Shown: positions 25,889 to 35,096 of the stretch, in pieces
How positions within the stretch are numbered: position 1 is the stretch's first letter
Layout of the letters: every line of letters starts with the position of its first letter
DNA from: Sedimentisphaerales bacterium
GTDB lineage: Bacteria; Planctomycetota; Phycisphaerae; Sedimentisphaerales; Anaerobacaceae
Assembly (NCBI GenBank): GCA_016931715.1
Contig: JAFGEF010000001.1
Location: 1-53,895 of the forward strand
Direction: 5' to 3'
Length of the DNA stretch: 53,895 bases
The notes under the pieces: generated by a model
Told to the model about the DNA's origin: nothing
The model's input: the letters and a program-made list of their open reading frames with translations, nothing else
The model's database searches: none
Made by a program: the position numbers and the translations under genes

Positions 25889-28687
25889 TCATTTGGCGCT
25901 TCGTTCGAAAGTATGAGTTCCTGAACCGATATTATCAACATAAATATAATTTCCTTCTTCCACACCTGTCATATTCGCTCCATTAACTTTTATAATGGCT
26001 CCGCTCGTTCCGCTTTTGGGGACATAAACTTTGGCCGTCATATTAACAGGCGTAGTCAGAGTCATCGAAAATCGCTCGTTGTTTCGCTCCCAGCTTATAA
26101 TAATATTTCCTCTATCGGAAGGTAAAGAGCCACGGACATACTGAAGGTTTTGGCCGAAATCAAGAGGTTTAACCTGAATTTTTTCATGCTGAGGTTTTAT
26201 CGGCTGTATTCCGAGAATATATTTTTGCATTCCCCCTAAACCAGCGGTTCCCCACGGGTGCGACATACTTTGGCCGTTTGTAAGGGCGTCCCAGGATTCC
26301 CATGTTGTTGTTCCGCCCAGAGCAATGGTTTTAGCCCAGCCGTCCCATTCGGTATTGGTATATAATTCAAGTAAATGCTGTCCCTGGTCAGCCAGGCCAA
26401 TAGCTTCAGGCAGCCATCGCACAGTAACCATCCCAACGCTCATTCTAAGCTCTTTTATTTTATTAATTACAGGTTCCTCATTGGCTTCAGGAACAATCTC
26501 AAATGCCATAGGAAACATATTGGCATGTTGGGAAACATTTGCACTTTGCGATTGATTGGAATTTAAGCCGTCAATATAAACGCCATCGGCATTAAGTAAT
26601 CGTGTGTTAATTGCATTCTTCATTTCCCGGGCTTTGGTTTTATAGTTGTCCCTGTCGGTGGTATTTCCCAATACTTCGGCAATTTTCGATATGATATCAA
26701 AATCTATATAAGCATAGGCATTTATCACGGTGCGGGATTCGGTGGACATGTCATAGCCGTATCTCATTTGAGCCGGCCAATCAATAATGCCGTATCTGTA
26801 GGAACCTCCGCCGCCCGCCAGATTATGAATCAATCCTGTCGTCTGATTTCTGTAGGCATCCACGTAATCGGCGATTTTCTTTAACCTGTTATAATTAGCC
26901 TTCAAAAACTCAGTATTTCCGCTTTGCATGTAATAATCCCAGACCCAGACAAGATAAGACTGGGTGTAATCGGGAATATCTCTTGCTCCATCCTCATTTG
27001 GATAAACCGCATTCAATCTGCCATCGGGCCAGTATTGGTCCTGGGAATCAAGGAATTCAAGTAGGACGCGTAAATTCAATGCCCTGTCACCCATTGTACT
27101 CATTGCTGCAGTTCCCTGTGACCAGCCATCTCCCAGAAATCCGCCTTTTTCCCGTGTGGGCGTATCCACAAACTCCTCCTGTGCTCCGACAGTTAAAGAA
27201 TGTTTCATTAGGTCCCAGACCTTGTTCAACATGGAATCAAAAGAGTTAAAGCTGGAACGGGAAAAGTCCAATTCGTAATGCCTTCGAATGAATTTTACGT
27301 TTGAAGCGGATAAGGCGCAGGGTGAGTTATCAACCTGGAAATAACGCATTCCGAGATAGACTATCGGACGAAAAACAGATGTCCCCCCATCAAGAACAAA
27401 GAAATAACTCATATCTGTACTTTGATTCGTGCTGGTGGAAACAGTACCATCTTCATTCAAGGTATAGCCGCCCCGCATATTCACAGTTGTTCCGGCTTCT
27501 CCGCCTGAAAAGTTAATTACCGGAACGCCGGCATAAACTTTTCCATAATCGATAACATATTTGCCGCCTCCAAGATCGCTGACAGAAACCGGTGTAAGTT
27601 CTTCTTCAATCAGCCGGGTCAAATCGGGTTTTAGATTTCCCGTCCAGGGAGACACAGGATGTGCGCCGATTTCTGTCGCGGGTGACCATGAAGAATCATT
27701 ATAGTCCGTTTTGTTCCAGTCTTTGATAATTTTTCCTGCGTCTATCCTGTCAATATAACCAACACCCTCCCCATTTCTCCGGCGTTGTCCTGTTACCCAT
27801 GCTTCCGCCTGTTTTTGTTTCCAGGAGCCGTCTGTTCCTATTATCAATGAGGTCGAATCAGTATATTCGATTACAACCTTCATGAGAAATCCCCGACTGC
27901 CGACAGCTCTTCCCTGGCCCCCTCCATACCAGTGTGTCAGACATGCAAAAACATTTTCCGCATTGGCTGATAAGTTTGAAGTAATATCGTAAGCATTATA
28001 ATAATGGTATTGCGGATAATGGTAAGCCAGCCCTTTTCCGGCCAAATTACCATTAATATATAATTCATAATTATGACCTGCCGTAACATAAACTATCGCC
28101 CTTCGTAAGGTTTTATCAGGGAGAGTAACTTTTTTACGAAAGTAAGTGTAGTCATCAGCGGCGTTTGTATCTCTTTTAATCCATTTGGCTCCCGACCAGT
28201 CATCACTGACTAACAATCCGGTATCAAAAAAAGCTGTATCAGAATAAGGACTTACATTATTGTCTTTATCCCATGTGCGCACTTTCCAGAAATATCGTGC
28301 GGCTGAAGAAAGCGTGCGTCCTTCATAAACAACATGATTTTGCTTTCCGGAGTTGACCCGGCCGCTATCCCACATGTCTCCAATGTCTTTTTCGAGATTT
28401 GTCCGGCTCGATGCCGCTAATATCTGGTATGATGTTTGTATCTCATTATCGTCTGAATCATTAACATACCAGCCAAAATATGGTTTATCATCGGTTCCGA
28501 CAGGATTAGTTTTATCATAACTCCTCAGATTTGACGGTGCGCCGGGTGAAAGTGCATACAAACACCGGGACAGGAAGAAAAATAATATCAGGCATAACAA
28601 ACCAAACCTTACTCTTATATGTAAATGTATTCTGTTTTTCACTGCTGCCCGCGTTTGATTGAGAGCTGTATTTCTTTTCATATTCAC
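25889..28687 (-). CDS. Secreted alpha-L-rhamnosidase, GH78
   Basis: A 932-residue exported enzyme that removes terminal alpha-L-rhamnose, as found on rhamnogalacturonan side chains. The n-region is long and basic and leads into a hydrophobic segment (FGLLCLILFFFLSRCLYA). Then follow a fibronectin-like domain (PSNLRSY to FDTG), the N-terminal rhamnosidase beta domains (WSGAKWI, YELYINGNLAGKG), and the (alpha/alpha)6 catalytic domain. That domain has DTPTREKGGFLGDGW (about 507-521), holding the expected acid residue, and TTTWESWD (about 800). A C-terminal beta domain ends the protein. The ATG start is inside a set of possible starts; the first is used. Confidence 0.92.
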   Translation of the reverse strand: MNMKRNTALNQTRAAVKNRIHLHIRVRFGLLCLILFFFLSRCLYALSPGAPSNLRSYDKTNPVGTDDKPYFGWYVNDSDDNEIQTSYQILAASSRTNLEKDIGDMWDSGRVNSGKQNHVVYEGRTLSSAARYFWKVRTWDKDNNVSPYSDTAFFDTGLLVSDDWSGAKWIKRDTNAADDYTYFRKKVTLPDKTLRRAIVYVTAGHNYELYINGNLAGKGLAYHYPQYHYYNAYDITSNLSANAENVFACLTHWYGGGQGRAVGSRGFLMKVVIEYTDSTSLIIGTDGSWKQKQAEAWVTGQRRRNGEGVGYIDRIDAGKIIKDWNKTDYNDSSWSPATEIGAHPVSPWTGNLKPDLTRLIEEELTPVSVSDLGGGKYVIDYGKVYAGVPVINFSGGEAGTTVNMRGGYTLNEDGTVSTSTNQSTDMSYFFVLDGGTSVFRPIVYLGMRYFQVDNSPCALSASNVKFIRRHYELDFSRSSFNSFDSMLNKVWDLMKHSLTVGAQEEFVDTPTREKGGFLGDGWSQGTAAMSTMGDRALNLRVLLEFLDSQDQYWPDGRLNAVYPNEDGARDIPDYTQSYLVWVWDYYMQSGNTEFLKANYNRLKKIADYVDAYRNQTTGLIHNLAGGGGSYRYGIIDWPAQMRYGYDMSTESRTVINAYAYIDFDIISKIAEVLGNTTDRDNYKTKAREMKNAINTRLLNADGVYIDGLNSNQSQSANVSQHANMFPMAFEIVPEANEEPVINKIKELRMSVGMVTVRWLPEAIGLADQGQHLLELYTNTEWDGWAKTIALGGTTTWESWDALTNGQSMSHPWGTAGLGGMQKYILGIQPIKPQHEKIQVKPLDFGQNLQYVRGSLPSDRGNIIISWERNNERFSMTLTTPVNMTAKVYVPKSGTSGAIIKVNGANMTGVEEGNYIYVDNIGSGTHTFERSAK

Positions 28688-28720
28688 ACCTTCATGTAGA
28701 AATTTTAATTATATAATAAC

Positions 28721-28910
28721 TGAACTTTTGCAAAAATGAGAAAAGGCATACTTTGGAAAGAAAAAATTCATTTCATAATTTTTTCTTTCTAAACATAACA
28801 TATTACTTATTAAAGAGTTATGCAAATAGTAATTTATTATTTTAAGAAAATCGTGCAGCGATTTTCTTAAATAATATATGCCTTTTCTCATTTTTGCAAA
28901 ACTCTTATAA
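28721..28910. repeat. Full copy of the dispersed hairpin repeat, opposite orientation (190 bp)
   Basis: Perfect 25-bp inverted ends (28726-28750 and 28877-28901) read TTTTGCAAAAATGAG onward. Internal hairpins are at 28756-28768/28777-28789 and 28842-28853/28859-28870. Order and sequence of the hairpins match the copy at 14928 when reversed. It lies between the divergent GH78 and PL1 genes. The rest of the gap to 29140 is AT-rich with no other feature. Confidence 0.85.
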
Positions 28911-29140
28911 TAATGTAAACAATAGCATGATAATGAAACAGATATTATCAAAATGAATTATAACCTCATTCAGCAGCTCATGCAATGAATTTAGAAACTT
29001 AAACTCACACATAAAAAAAACGCCTCAGAAATCAATAAAGCTGCTTTGAGAAAGGAAATTTCTGGCAGCCAAAGCTAAATCCTGATAAAATTATTGATGT
29101 CATTCTGAACTCATTATATTTTTCAAAAGGGAGTTATTAA

Positions 29141-30490
29141 ATGAGAAATATCAGGATAATCATAAGTTCAATTCTGCTTTCAGGCCTTCTGATGCTGCAA
29201 CCGCTTTTCGGAGAGGATGGGCTTATGCCGGTTCGTGCCTTTCCCGGGGCTGAGGGATTCGGGGCATATTCAAAAGGCGGGCGGGGCGGAAAAGTATATC
29301 ATATAACGACACTGGAAGACGGCGGACAGGGATCTCTGCGTTCGGCAATCGAGGCTCAGGGCCCCCGGATTATCGTATTCGATATATCCGGCACAATTCG
29401 ACTCAAAAAACCTCTGGCTATCGGCAATCCTTTTATAACAATCGCAGGGCAGACCGCTCCCGGAGATGGAATATGTCTTCGTGACGCAACGTTAGCGATA
29501 AACACGGATCATGTAGTTATCCGGTATTTGAGGTGCAGGTTAGGTGATGAGGGTTTAAGCGGAGATGCGATTTCCATTAATTCAGGGCGGAATATTATCA
29601 TCGACCACTGCTCGGCAAGCTGGAGCACAGACGAAGTGCTTTCCTCATCTACATATTCTCCTGTACTTAGTGATGTTACGGTTCAATGGTGCTTTATCAC
29701 CGAAGCATTGAATGCAGAAAATCATGGTTACGGATCGCTGATACGGGGCTGTCACGGCGTACGCTACAGCTATCACCATAATCTGTATGCTCACAACCGA
29801 GGTCGTAATCCCCGTCCCGGTAATTACGACAATCCAAATACACCTGCTGCTGATCCGAATGGCCTGTTACTGGATTTTCGCAGCAATGTAATTTATAACT
29901 GGGAAGGTTCCTATGCCGGTTATAACGCCGATAAAGAGAGCATAACGAAGCTCAATTATGTGGGTAATTACCTTATTCCCGGCCCGAATTCCGTACCGAC
30001 AGGCAAGGCTTATCAGGAAGGCTCGCCCAATAATCGGGGGTATTTTTCAGGCAATTATTACAACCATCTTATGCCGAATGATACATGGTCTGTCGTGAAC
30101 TTCGACGACTGGAATGATGTACAAATCTCCGCTTATAAACAATCTGTTCCGTTCGAATCCGGGCCGATTTCGACAGAAAATGCAAAGGATATATATCAGT
30201 CTGTCATACAGTATGGCGGAGCCTGTCTGCCGCAGCGTGACACAGTTGACCGGCGAATTATTGAAAATGTCCAAAACGGTAAGGGACGTATCATCAATAG
30301 TCAAAAGGAGGTCGGAAACTGGCCAGATTTACGAAGCGCACCAGCGCCTCATGATAGTGACGGAGACGGTATGCCCGACAATTGGGAGCAGAAGCATAAA
30401 CTGAATCCCAATGACGCAGCCGACGGCTCAACGGATGCCGATTTAAACGGTTATACAAATGTAGAAGAATATCTCAACAGCATCGGATAA
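29141..30490 (+). CDS. Secreted pectate lyase, PL1-like, with C-terminal calcium-type repeats
   Basis: A 449-residue exported beta-helix lyase that would cleave polygalacturonan by beta-elimination. The signal peptide covers about residues 1-24. The mature start AFPGAEGFGAYSKGGRGG and LRSAIEAQGPRIIVFDISGT are typical of bacterial PL1 enzymes. Active-site and calcium-region segments are IIIDHCSASWSTDE and YHHNLYAHNRGRNPR. The C-terminus has an Asp-rich segment, DSDGDGMPDNWE and DADLNGYTNVEEYL, like dockerin or thrombospondin type 3 calcium repeats. GGGAG lies 8 bases before the ATG. Confidence 0.9.
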   Translation: MRNIRIIISSILLSGLLMLQPLFGEDGLMPVRAFPGAEGFGAYSKGGRGGKVYHITTLEDGGQGSLRSAIEAQGPRIIVFDISGTIRLKKPLAIGNPFITIAGQTAPGDGICLRDATLAINTDHVVIRYLRCRLGDEGLSGDAISINSGRNIIIDHCSASWSTDEVLSSSTYSPVLSDVTVQWCFITEALNAENHGYGSLIRGCHGVRYSYHHNLYAHNRGRNPRPGNYDNPNTPAADPNGLLLDFRSNVIYNWEGSYAGYNADKESITKLNYVGNYLIPGPNSVPTGKAYQEGSPNNRGYFSGNYYNHLMPNDTWSVVNFDDWNDVQISAYKQSVPFESGPISTENAKDIYQSVIQYGGACLPQRDTVDRRIIENVQNGKGRIINSQKEVGNWPDLRSAPAPHDSDGDGMPDNWEQKHKLNPNDAADGSTDADLNGYTNVEEYLNSIG

Positions 30491-30505
30491 AATTCAACCG
30501 ATAAA

Positions 30506-32101
30506 TTATCCTCTTCCGGTTGGAAATCCATCCCAGGCACAAGCCAGATGCATGAGCAATTCTGTTTTCATTTGCTCGCGAATTTCAGCATACTGAGAAT
30601 CGCCGTAGAGATTGTGCCATTCATCAGGGTCTTTGCGCAAATCATAGAGTTCACCTTTTGCCTGATTAACAGCCAGACGTGCCTCAGCCAGCGTCTTATC
30701 AAAGAACAGAATGAGCTTCCAGTCCTGCTTGCGCCACATATACGCAGGCGCACCGGATTCGTGACATTCGCAAAATGTCCCTATCCGGCGATTGTCTCCC
30801 AGCAGATTTAGTCCCGGCAATCCTGATTCGATTTTCACACCGGCTGCCGCCATAAGCGTCGGTAAAATATCTACTAACTCAGCCGGCCGCGTATCCACAG
30901 TGCCGCGCAATGCCTCCGGCACCGCCGTACCGGAAAGTATCAGCGGTACGCGAACGCTGCTGTCATAGAGACAATATTTTGTAAAACGGAAATTCCTTTC
31001 GCCCAGCATCTCTCCATGGTCAGAAATAAAAACAATCAATGCGTTCTGCAGCCGTCCCAGTTTTTCCAGTCTTGCCAATGCTTCTCCGAAATAGTGTTCC
31101 AGCCATGAACAGTTGGCATAGTAACGCAAAACCGTGCGGCGACGTTCCTCCAGTGTCATTTTACTAAACGCTTCCCGCCAGGCTGCATGGCGGCGGGAAT
31201 GTGAAGCACTTAGTCGATCAATAGCGGCAAGGTGCGTATCCGGCTCTTCAGTCCAGGGAGGTGCTGTCATATCCGGCATATCTTTTATGTCATATAGATC
31301 CTCGAACCGCTTCGGTACGTTAAGTCCGGCATGCGGTTTCAAAAACGACAGATAAAGAAATAACGGACGATTGGGATCGACATCGCTGTCGAGAAATTTT
31401 AAGCATTGCTCCGCCACCCATCCGTCACGATGATCGCGTTCGGCAACCTGAGAAACAGCGCCGATATAGCCTGCAACAGCCTCTTCTCCGCCGCCATATG
31501 CAGCCACCTCTTTTCTATAAGCCGCTAATCCTTCGGGATTTTCATCGTCCTGATAACGTGCGCCGGTTTCTGCTCCAACTTCTTTAGCGCCGACCACACG
31601 CACCTCAAAACCACGTGTAGATATCGGTGAATCTACCCAGCCCCAGTGTGTCTTGCCGAATCCAGCAGTCTGATACCCGGCGAGACGCATGCGTTCCGGT
31701 AAAGCCGGCAAAGGCAGAAGAGCATCGGAATAGCTATGCGAACCGTTGCTCTTGATACCGAGTTGTGAAGGATATACACCAAACATCATTGAATTGCGGC
31801 TCGGTACACACATGGGCGCCTGGCAAACAGCCTGCTGAAACAGTACCCCACTACGAGCCAGTCGGTCCAGAGTCGGCGTCTTGATACGCGGATTTAATAC
31901 GCCCAATGCATCCCATCGCTGCTGATCGGTCATGAAAAAAATTATATCCGGCGGGCGCACTGTTTGGCCGTTTTGAATTTGCTTATCAGACGGCTGCGCA
32001 CCGGGAAGCGAACGCGAAAAGATGGCAGGCAGCGAAACAAGACCGCTCCCTCCCCAAAATGATGACTTCAGGAATTCTCTGCGGTTAATACTATTTTGCA
32101 T
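30506..32101 (-). CDS. Exported sulfatase (formylglycine-dependent)
   Basis: A 531-residue S1-type sulfatase expected to desulfate polysaccharides. A Tat signal (NRREFLKSSFWGGSG) precedes the core. The start of the core, PDIIFFMTDQQRWDALG, holds the metal-binding Asp pair. CVPSR (Cys about residue 98) is the site for formylglycine modification of Cys. VFISDHGEMLGERNFRFTK provides further metal and sulfate ligands. GGGAGG lies before the ATG. It converges with PL1. No maturase gene (anSME or FGE) is present in the window. Confidence 0.92.
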   Translation of the reverse strand: MQNSINRREFLKSSFWGGSGLVSLPAIFSRSLPGAQPSDKQIQNGQTVRPPDIIFFMTDQQRWDALGVLNPRIKTPTLDRLARSGVLFQQAVCQAPMCVPSRNSMMFGVYPSQLGIKSNGSHSYSDALLPLPALPERMRLAGYQTAGFGKTHWGWVDSPISTRGFEVRVVGAKEVGAETGARYQDDENPEGLAAYRKEVAAYGGGEEAVAGYIGAVSQVAERDHRDGWVAEQCLKFLDSDVDPNRPLFLYLSFLKPHAGLNVPKRFEDLYDIKDMPDMTAPPWTEEPDTHLAAIDRLSASHSRRHAAWREAFSKMTLEERRRTVLRYYANCSWLEHYFGEALARLEKLGRLQNALIVFISDHGEMLGERNFRFTKYCLYDSSVRVPLILSGTAVPEALRGTVDTRPAELVDILPTLMAAAGVKIESGLPGLNLLGDNRRIGTFCECHESGAPAYMWRKQDWKLILFFDKTLAEARLAVNQAKGELYDLRKDPDEWHNLYGDSQYAEIREQMKTELLMHLACAWDGFPTGRG

Positions 32102-32172
32102 AACAGCCTCCCGTAAAAATCAACAACATTTTGGTTGTATTCTAATTCAATTAAGAATTATCCAAAAGCAAT

Positions 32173-32679
32173 TTATTGCTCCTTTACAACAAAAGGCACA
32201 TATATGAAATTTATGACAGCACCTTCATCATCGAACTCAAAGCGATATAGCCCCGGAGTTAGCGGAATCGGTTCTTTTTCACTTCCGTTTCTCTTTGTAA
32301 TAACTTCCAGAATTGCGTTGATAGTATCCGCTGAAATAGAACCTATCGCCTGAATGGTCTCGGGTATTTTCGTATCAGTTTTATCTGCATACTGCGTCAG
32401 CTTCCAGCCGTCTTCCAGAGTAATCGCCGCATCTAAAGCGCCTATGCCGGATTTCGCATTGACAGCATAGTTTTCCTTTATATTGGGAAGGTAAACAGTT
32501 TTAAGCTGAAGCGATGACGGGTCATTTACATCCTGAGCAACTAAAAGATAGGGCCATGGCCTGTAGTATCGTATTCCTTTAGCGGATTTATCATTCCCCG
32601 GTGTAATTTTCGTAACCTCGACACCGGCGCAGCCTGTGAGCAAAAACGATATCGTTATTATCAAAAATATCCTCTTCAT
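32173..32679 (-). CDS. Putative lipoprotein of unknown function
   Basis: A 168-residue protein with signal MKRIFLIITISFLLTGC and a canonical lipobox LTGC, so it is lipid-anchored. The mature part (RYYRPWPYLLVAQDV, then a repeat-poor segment ending in YRFEFDDEGAVINFIYVPF) has no recognised domain. It lies between the sulfatase and the Ehr operon, on the same strand as both, but the gaps suggest separate transcription. Confidence 0.75.
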   Translation of the reverse strand: MKRIFLIITISFLLTGCAGVEVTKITPGNDKSAKGIRYYRPWPYLLVAQDVNDPSSLQLKTVYLPNIKENYAVNAKSGIGALDAAITLEDGWKLTQYADKTDTKIPETIQAIGSISADTINAILEVITKRNGSEKEPIPLTPGLYRFEFDDEGAVINFIYVPFVVKEQ

Positions 32680-32715
32680 ATACTGTTCTCCTTAACAATT
32701 TACATACAGATGCGT

Positions 32716-32769
32716 TCTGCAAAATTGAAGTTAGACATATTTTAGCTGCCTTTTCGTATTTTTGCAAAA
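32716..32769. repeat. Internally deleted hybrid copy of the dispersed repeat (54 bp)
   Basis: The left part (32716-32739) is the terminus of the 14928 type. The right part (32747-32769, TGCCTTTTCGTATTTTTGC) is the terminus of the 28721 type. Both internal hairpins are missing. It lies just after the Ehr operon on the minus strand. Confidence 0.65.
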
Positions 32770-32804
32770 TGCTTTTTTTCTTTTATCTATATTCTGAACG
32801 TTTA

Positions 32805-33563
32805 CTATTCTATCTTTCCGAGCAGTCTGATTAAACCATCGAGAATTGTCATTGGATGCGGCGGACAGCCCGGTATATAAAGGTCAACAGGAATTATTCT
32901 ATCAGCTCCATTATTAACCTGCGTGTGTCCCTCATATATACCCCCGGAAATAGCGCATGCGCCGACAGCAATAACTATCTTTGGATCAGGTACTGCTTCA
33001 TATGTTTTCTCCAGTGCCAGACGCATATTTTCGGGAACAGGACCTGTAACCAGTATTCCGTCCGCATGTCTTGGTGAAGCTACGAACTGGATGCCGAATC
33101 TGCCTAAATCGAAAACAACAGTACCAAGAACATTTGTATCCGCTTCGCAGGCATTGCAGCCGCCTGCGGAAACCTGTCTTAATTTCAAAGAACGCCCAAA
33201 AAGACTTTTTGCTTTTTCATCCAGAACCCGAACTAATTTATTTTCTTTATCGGAAAGTATAAGGTCGTCTCTTTTTCTTGCGGCGAGGCGATATTCCCTT
33301 GTAAAACTTATTGCTCCCGATGGGCAATTTTGTGCGCATTGCGAACAGAACAGGCACTTGCCTAAATCTATTGTTATCGCACTGTTCTTTTTCTGTATCG
33401 CGTTCACAGGACATACATTGATGCAGAGTTTGCAGTCAGCAGTGCATTTGGAAGCATCCACAACAGGTCTGCCGCAGAATTTCTCAGGAAGTACCGGTTC
33501 CGCCTTCGGGTACTTTATTGTTCTGTGTTTCTGCTGTAATCTTGCTAATAACGGTTTTATCAT
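32805..33563 (-). CDS. Ehr/hydrogenase-4 small subunit with N-terminal ferredoxin domain (HyfI/NuoB-like)
   Basis: A 252-residue electron-transfer subunit. Residues about 30-90 form a two-[4Fe-4S] ferredoxin domain: CTADCKLCINVCP and CLFCSQCAQNCP. The NuoB-like part keeps the ligands of the N2-type cluster: GGCNACEAD, VGACAISGG and PGCPPHP. In complex I and Hyf the ferredoxin (NuoI/HyfH) and NuoB roles are separate proteins; here they are fused. GGTGAAC lies before the ATG, 9 bases after the large-subunit gene. Last gene of the operon. Confidence 0.88.
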   Translation of the reverse strand: MIKPLLARLQQKHRTIKYPKAEPVLPEKFCGRPVVDASKCTADCKLCINVCPVNAIQKKNSAITIDLGKCLFCSQCAQNCPSGAISFTREYRLAARKRDDLILSDKENKLVRVLDEKAKSLFGRSLKLRQVSAGGCNACEADTNVLGTVVFDLGRFGIQFVASPRHADGILVTGPVPENMRLALEKTYEAVPDPKIVIAVGACAISGGIYEGHTQVNNGADRIIPVDLYIPGCPPHPMTILDGLIRLLGKIE

Positions 33564-33572
33564 TTGTTCACC

Positions 33573-35096
33573 TTACAGATCATGTCCGCAATAAGACAAA
33601 TTGAAACTTTTATTGCAGAGCGGGAAATCAGATATCTGCTGGTCTCTTAAAGCCATCGCCAAACCAGTCCAGTTATGGAAAGACGGGTCAGTAATTTTAT
33701 AACTGCTGAAAGAGCCATCGGAGTCAGTAACAGCCACGTGACATATTTCACCTCTCCAGCCTTCGACGAGGCTCACACAGAATTTCCCGGCTGCGGCTGT
33801 TTTACAATCCGTTTTTATCTGCCCGGGCTGTGACGTCTTAATCTGGTCGAGGATAAATGCTATTGATCTTTGTATTTCGAGCCATCGGACATAAGCCCTC
33901 GCGAAGACATCTCCTGTATTCCAGACAGAAACCGGAATCTGCATAAAACTATAGATTCCCGCGGGGAAATTATATCTGCAATCTATTTCCACGCCGCACG
34001 CTCGCGCTGCCACGCCGACAAGCCCAAGCTCTTTGCAGGTCTGGGGCTGGACAATGCCGGTCTCTTCAAAACGTGCCAATACTGATGGCGTATTCCAAAG
34101 CAGCTCTACTGCAACTTCTACATCCTTTTTATACCCCATAAGTTTTTCAGCAAGTGTCTCAGAATTTTTATCACTGATATCAAAGCCGACTCCTCCCGGG
34201 CATACAAGTCCCCTTCCGAAGCGGTTGCCGCACATTAAAGCGGTTAAATTCAAAAAATCTCCACGAATCCGCCCGCAAAAAGACGATGTCGGCAAATAAC
34301 CGATGTCACCTGCGAGCGCGCCCAAATCGCCTGTATGATTGGCAAGTCTTTCCAGCTCGAGCGCTATGCCGCGAAGAGATTGTGCCCGAAGCGATACCTT
34401 ACTGCCCGAAAACGATTCGATAAGATGACTATAAGCAGTCGTGTGACCTATAGTAGTATCACCCGCGAGAGTCTGCATATAATACAGAGTTTTTTTATTC
34501 GGTCCGCCAATCAAAGCCTGTTCCACGCCGCGATGCTGATAGCCGAGTGATATTTCGAGGTTCAGCACGTTCTCGCCGTGACACTGGAAACGAAAATGTC
34601 CCGGCTCGATAATACCTGCATGAACAGGTCCGACAGCAACTTCGTGTATTTCCTCGCCTTCGACTTTGTAAAAATCCATTACAGAAGGCAGGATTTGCTC
34701 TTTTGTATTTCGGTTCCATGCGTCCTGATTTTTCATATATGAAGAATGAAAACGCACAGGTTTGAGCCAGGGATGATTTACAGGTTTTATTCCCCACTGC
34801 TCTGCAATTTCCCGCTCGAACAAATGTGCCTGTGTGCAGTCCGGCGTAAGAGAAGGGTAACTGTCCGAGACACGGGAGGATAAAGCGTAAAGTTTTCCGG
34901 AATTATCGTCTGCAAGAACGGCATAAATGACAAAAACGCCCGCTCCTGCAGGTGCTGCAAAGAAGGAGACTATTCTATTTCCGGATTCAACTGCTTCTAT
35001 TATCGAATCACGAAACTTATTTATAACAACAACCGGAATCTGTTTAACATCGGCTGACTGGCAATTATACAACGATATTGCATTTGATACCTGCAT
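33573..35096 (-). CDS. Large subunit of an Ehr-type complex, lacking [NiFe] ligands (HyfG/NuoCD-like)
   Basis: A 507-residue fusion of a NuoC-like N-terminal part (EREIAEQWGIKP, about 95) and a NuoD/hydrogenase-large-subunit-like part (ISLGYQHRGVEQAL, about 182). [NiFe] hydrogenases bind the metals with two CxxC motifs. Here the first site reads LAGDTTIGH (210-218), and the C-terminus reads SFNLSYCGHDL (497-507) with one Cys. The Ni-Fe centre therefore cannot be built in the usual way. This pattern fits the energy-converting hydrogenase-related proteins. The reaction is unknown. Its ATG overlaps the stop of the upstream gene. Confidence 0.88.
   Translation of the reverse strand: MQVSNAISLYNCQSADVKQIPVVVINKFRDSIIEAVESGNRIVSFFAAPAGAGVFVIYAVLADDNSGKLYALSSRVSDSYPSLTPDCTQAHLFEREIAEQWGIKPVNHPWLKPVRFHSSYMKNQDAWNRNTKEQILPSVMDFYKVEGEEIHEVAVGPVHAGIIEPGHFRFQCHGENVLNLEISLGYQHRGVEQALIGGPNKKTLYYMQTLAGDTTIGHTTAYSHLIESFSGSKVSLRAQSLRGIALELERLANHTGDLGALAGDIGYLPTSSFCGRIRGDFLNLTALMCGNRFGRGLVCPGGVGFDISDKNSETLAEKLMGYKKDVEVAVELLWNTPSVLARFEETGIVQPQTCKELGLVGVAARACGVEIDCRYNFPAGIYSFMQIPVSVWNTGDVFARAYVRWLEIQRSIAFILDQIKTSQPGQIKTDCKTAAAGKFCVSLVEGWRGEICHVAVTDSDGSFSSYKITDPSFHNWTGLAMALRDQQISDFPLCNKSFNLSYCGHDL

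Noticed and set aside
32923..33594. 223-codon frame antisense to the HyfI-like gene
   Set aside because: Shadow of the Cys/Pro-rich Fe-S gene; the real gene has full motifs.
33573..35096. Annotation as [NiFe] hydrogenase large subunit
   Set aside because: Neither CxxC metal-binding motif is present, so hydrogenase activity is not supported.
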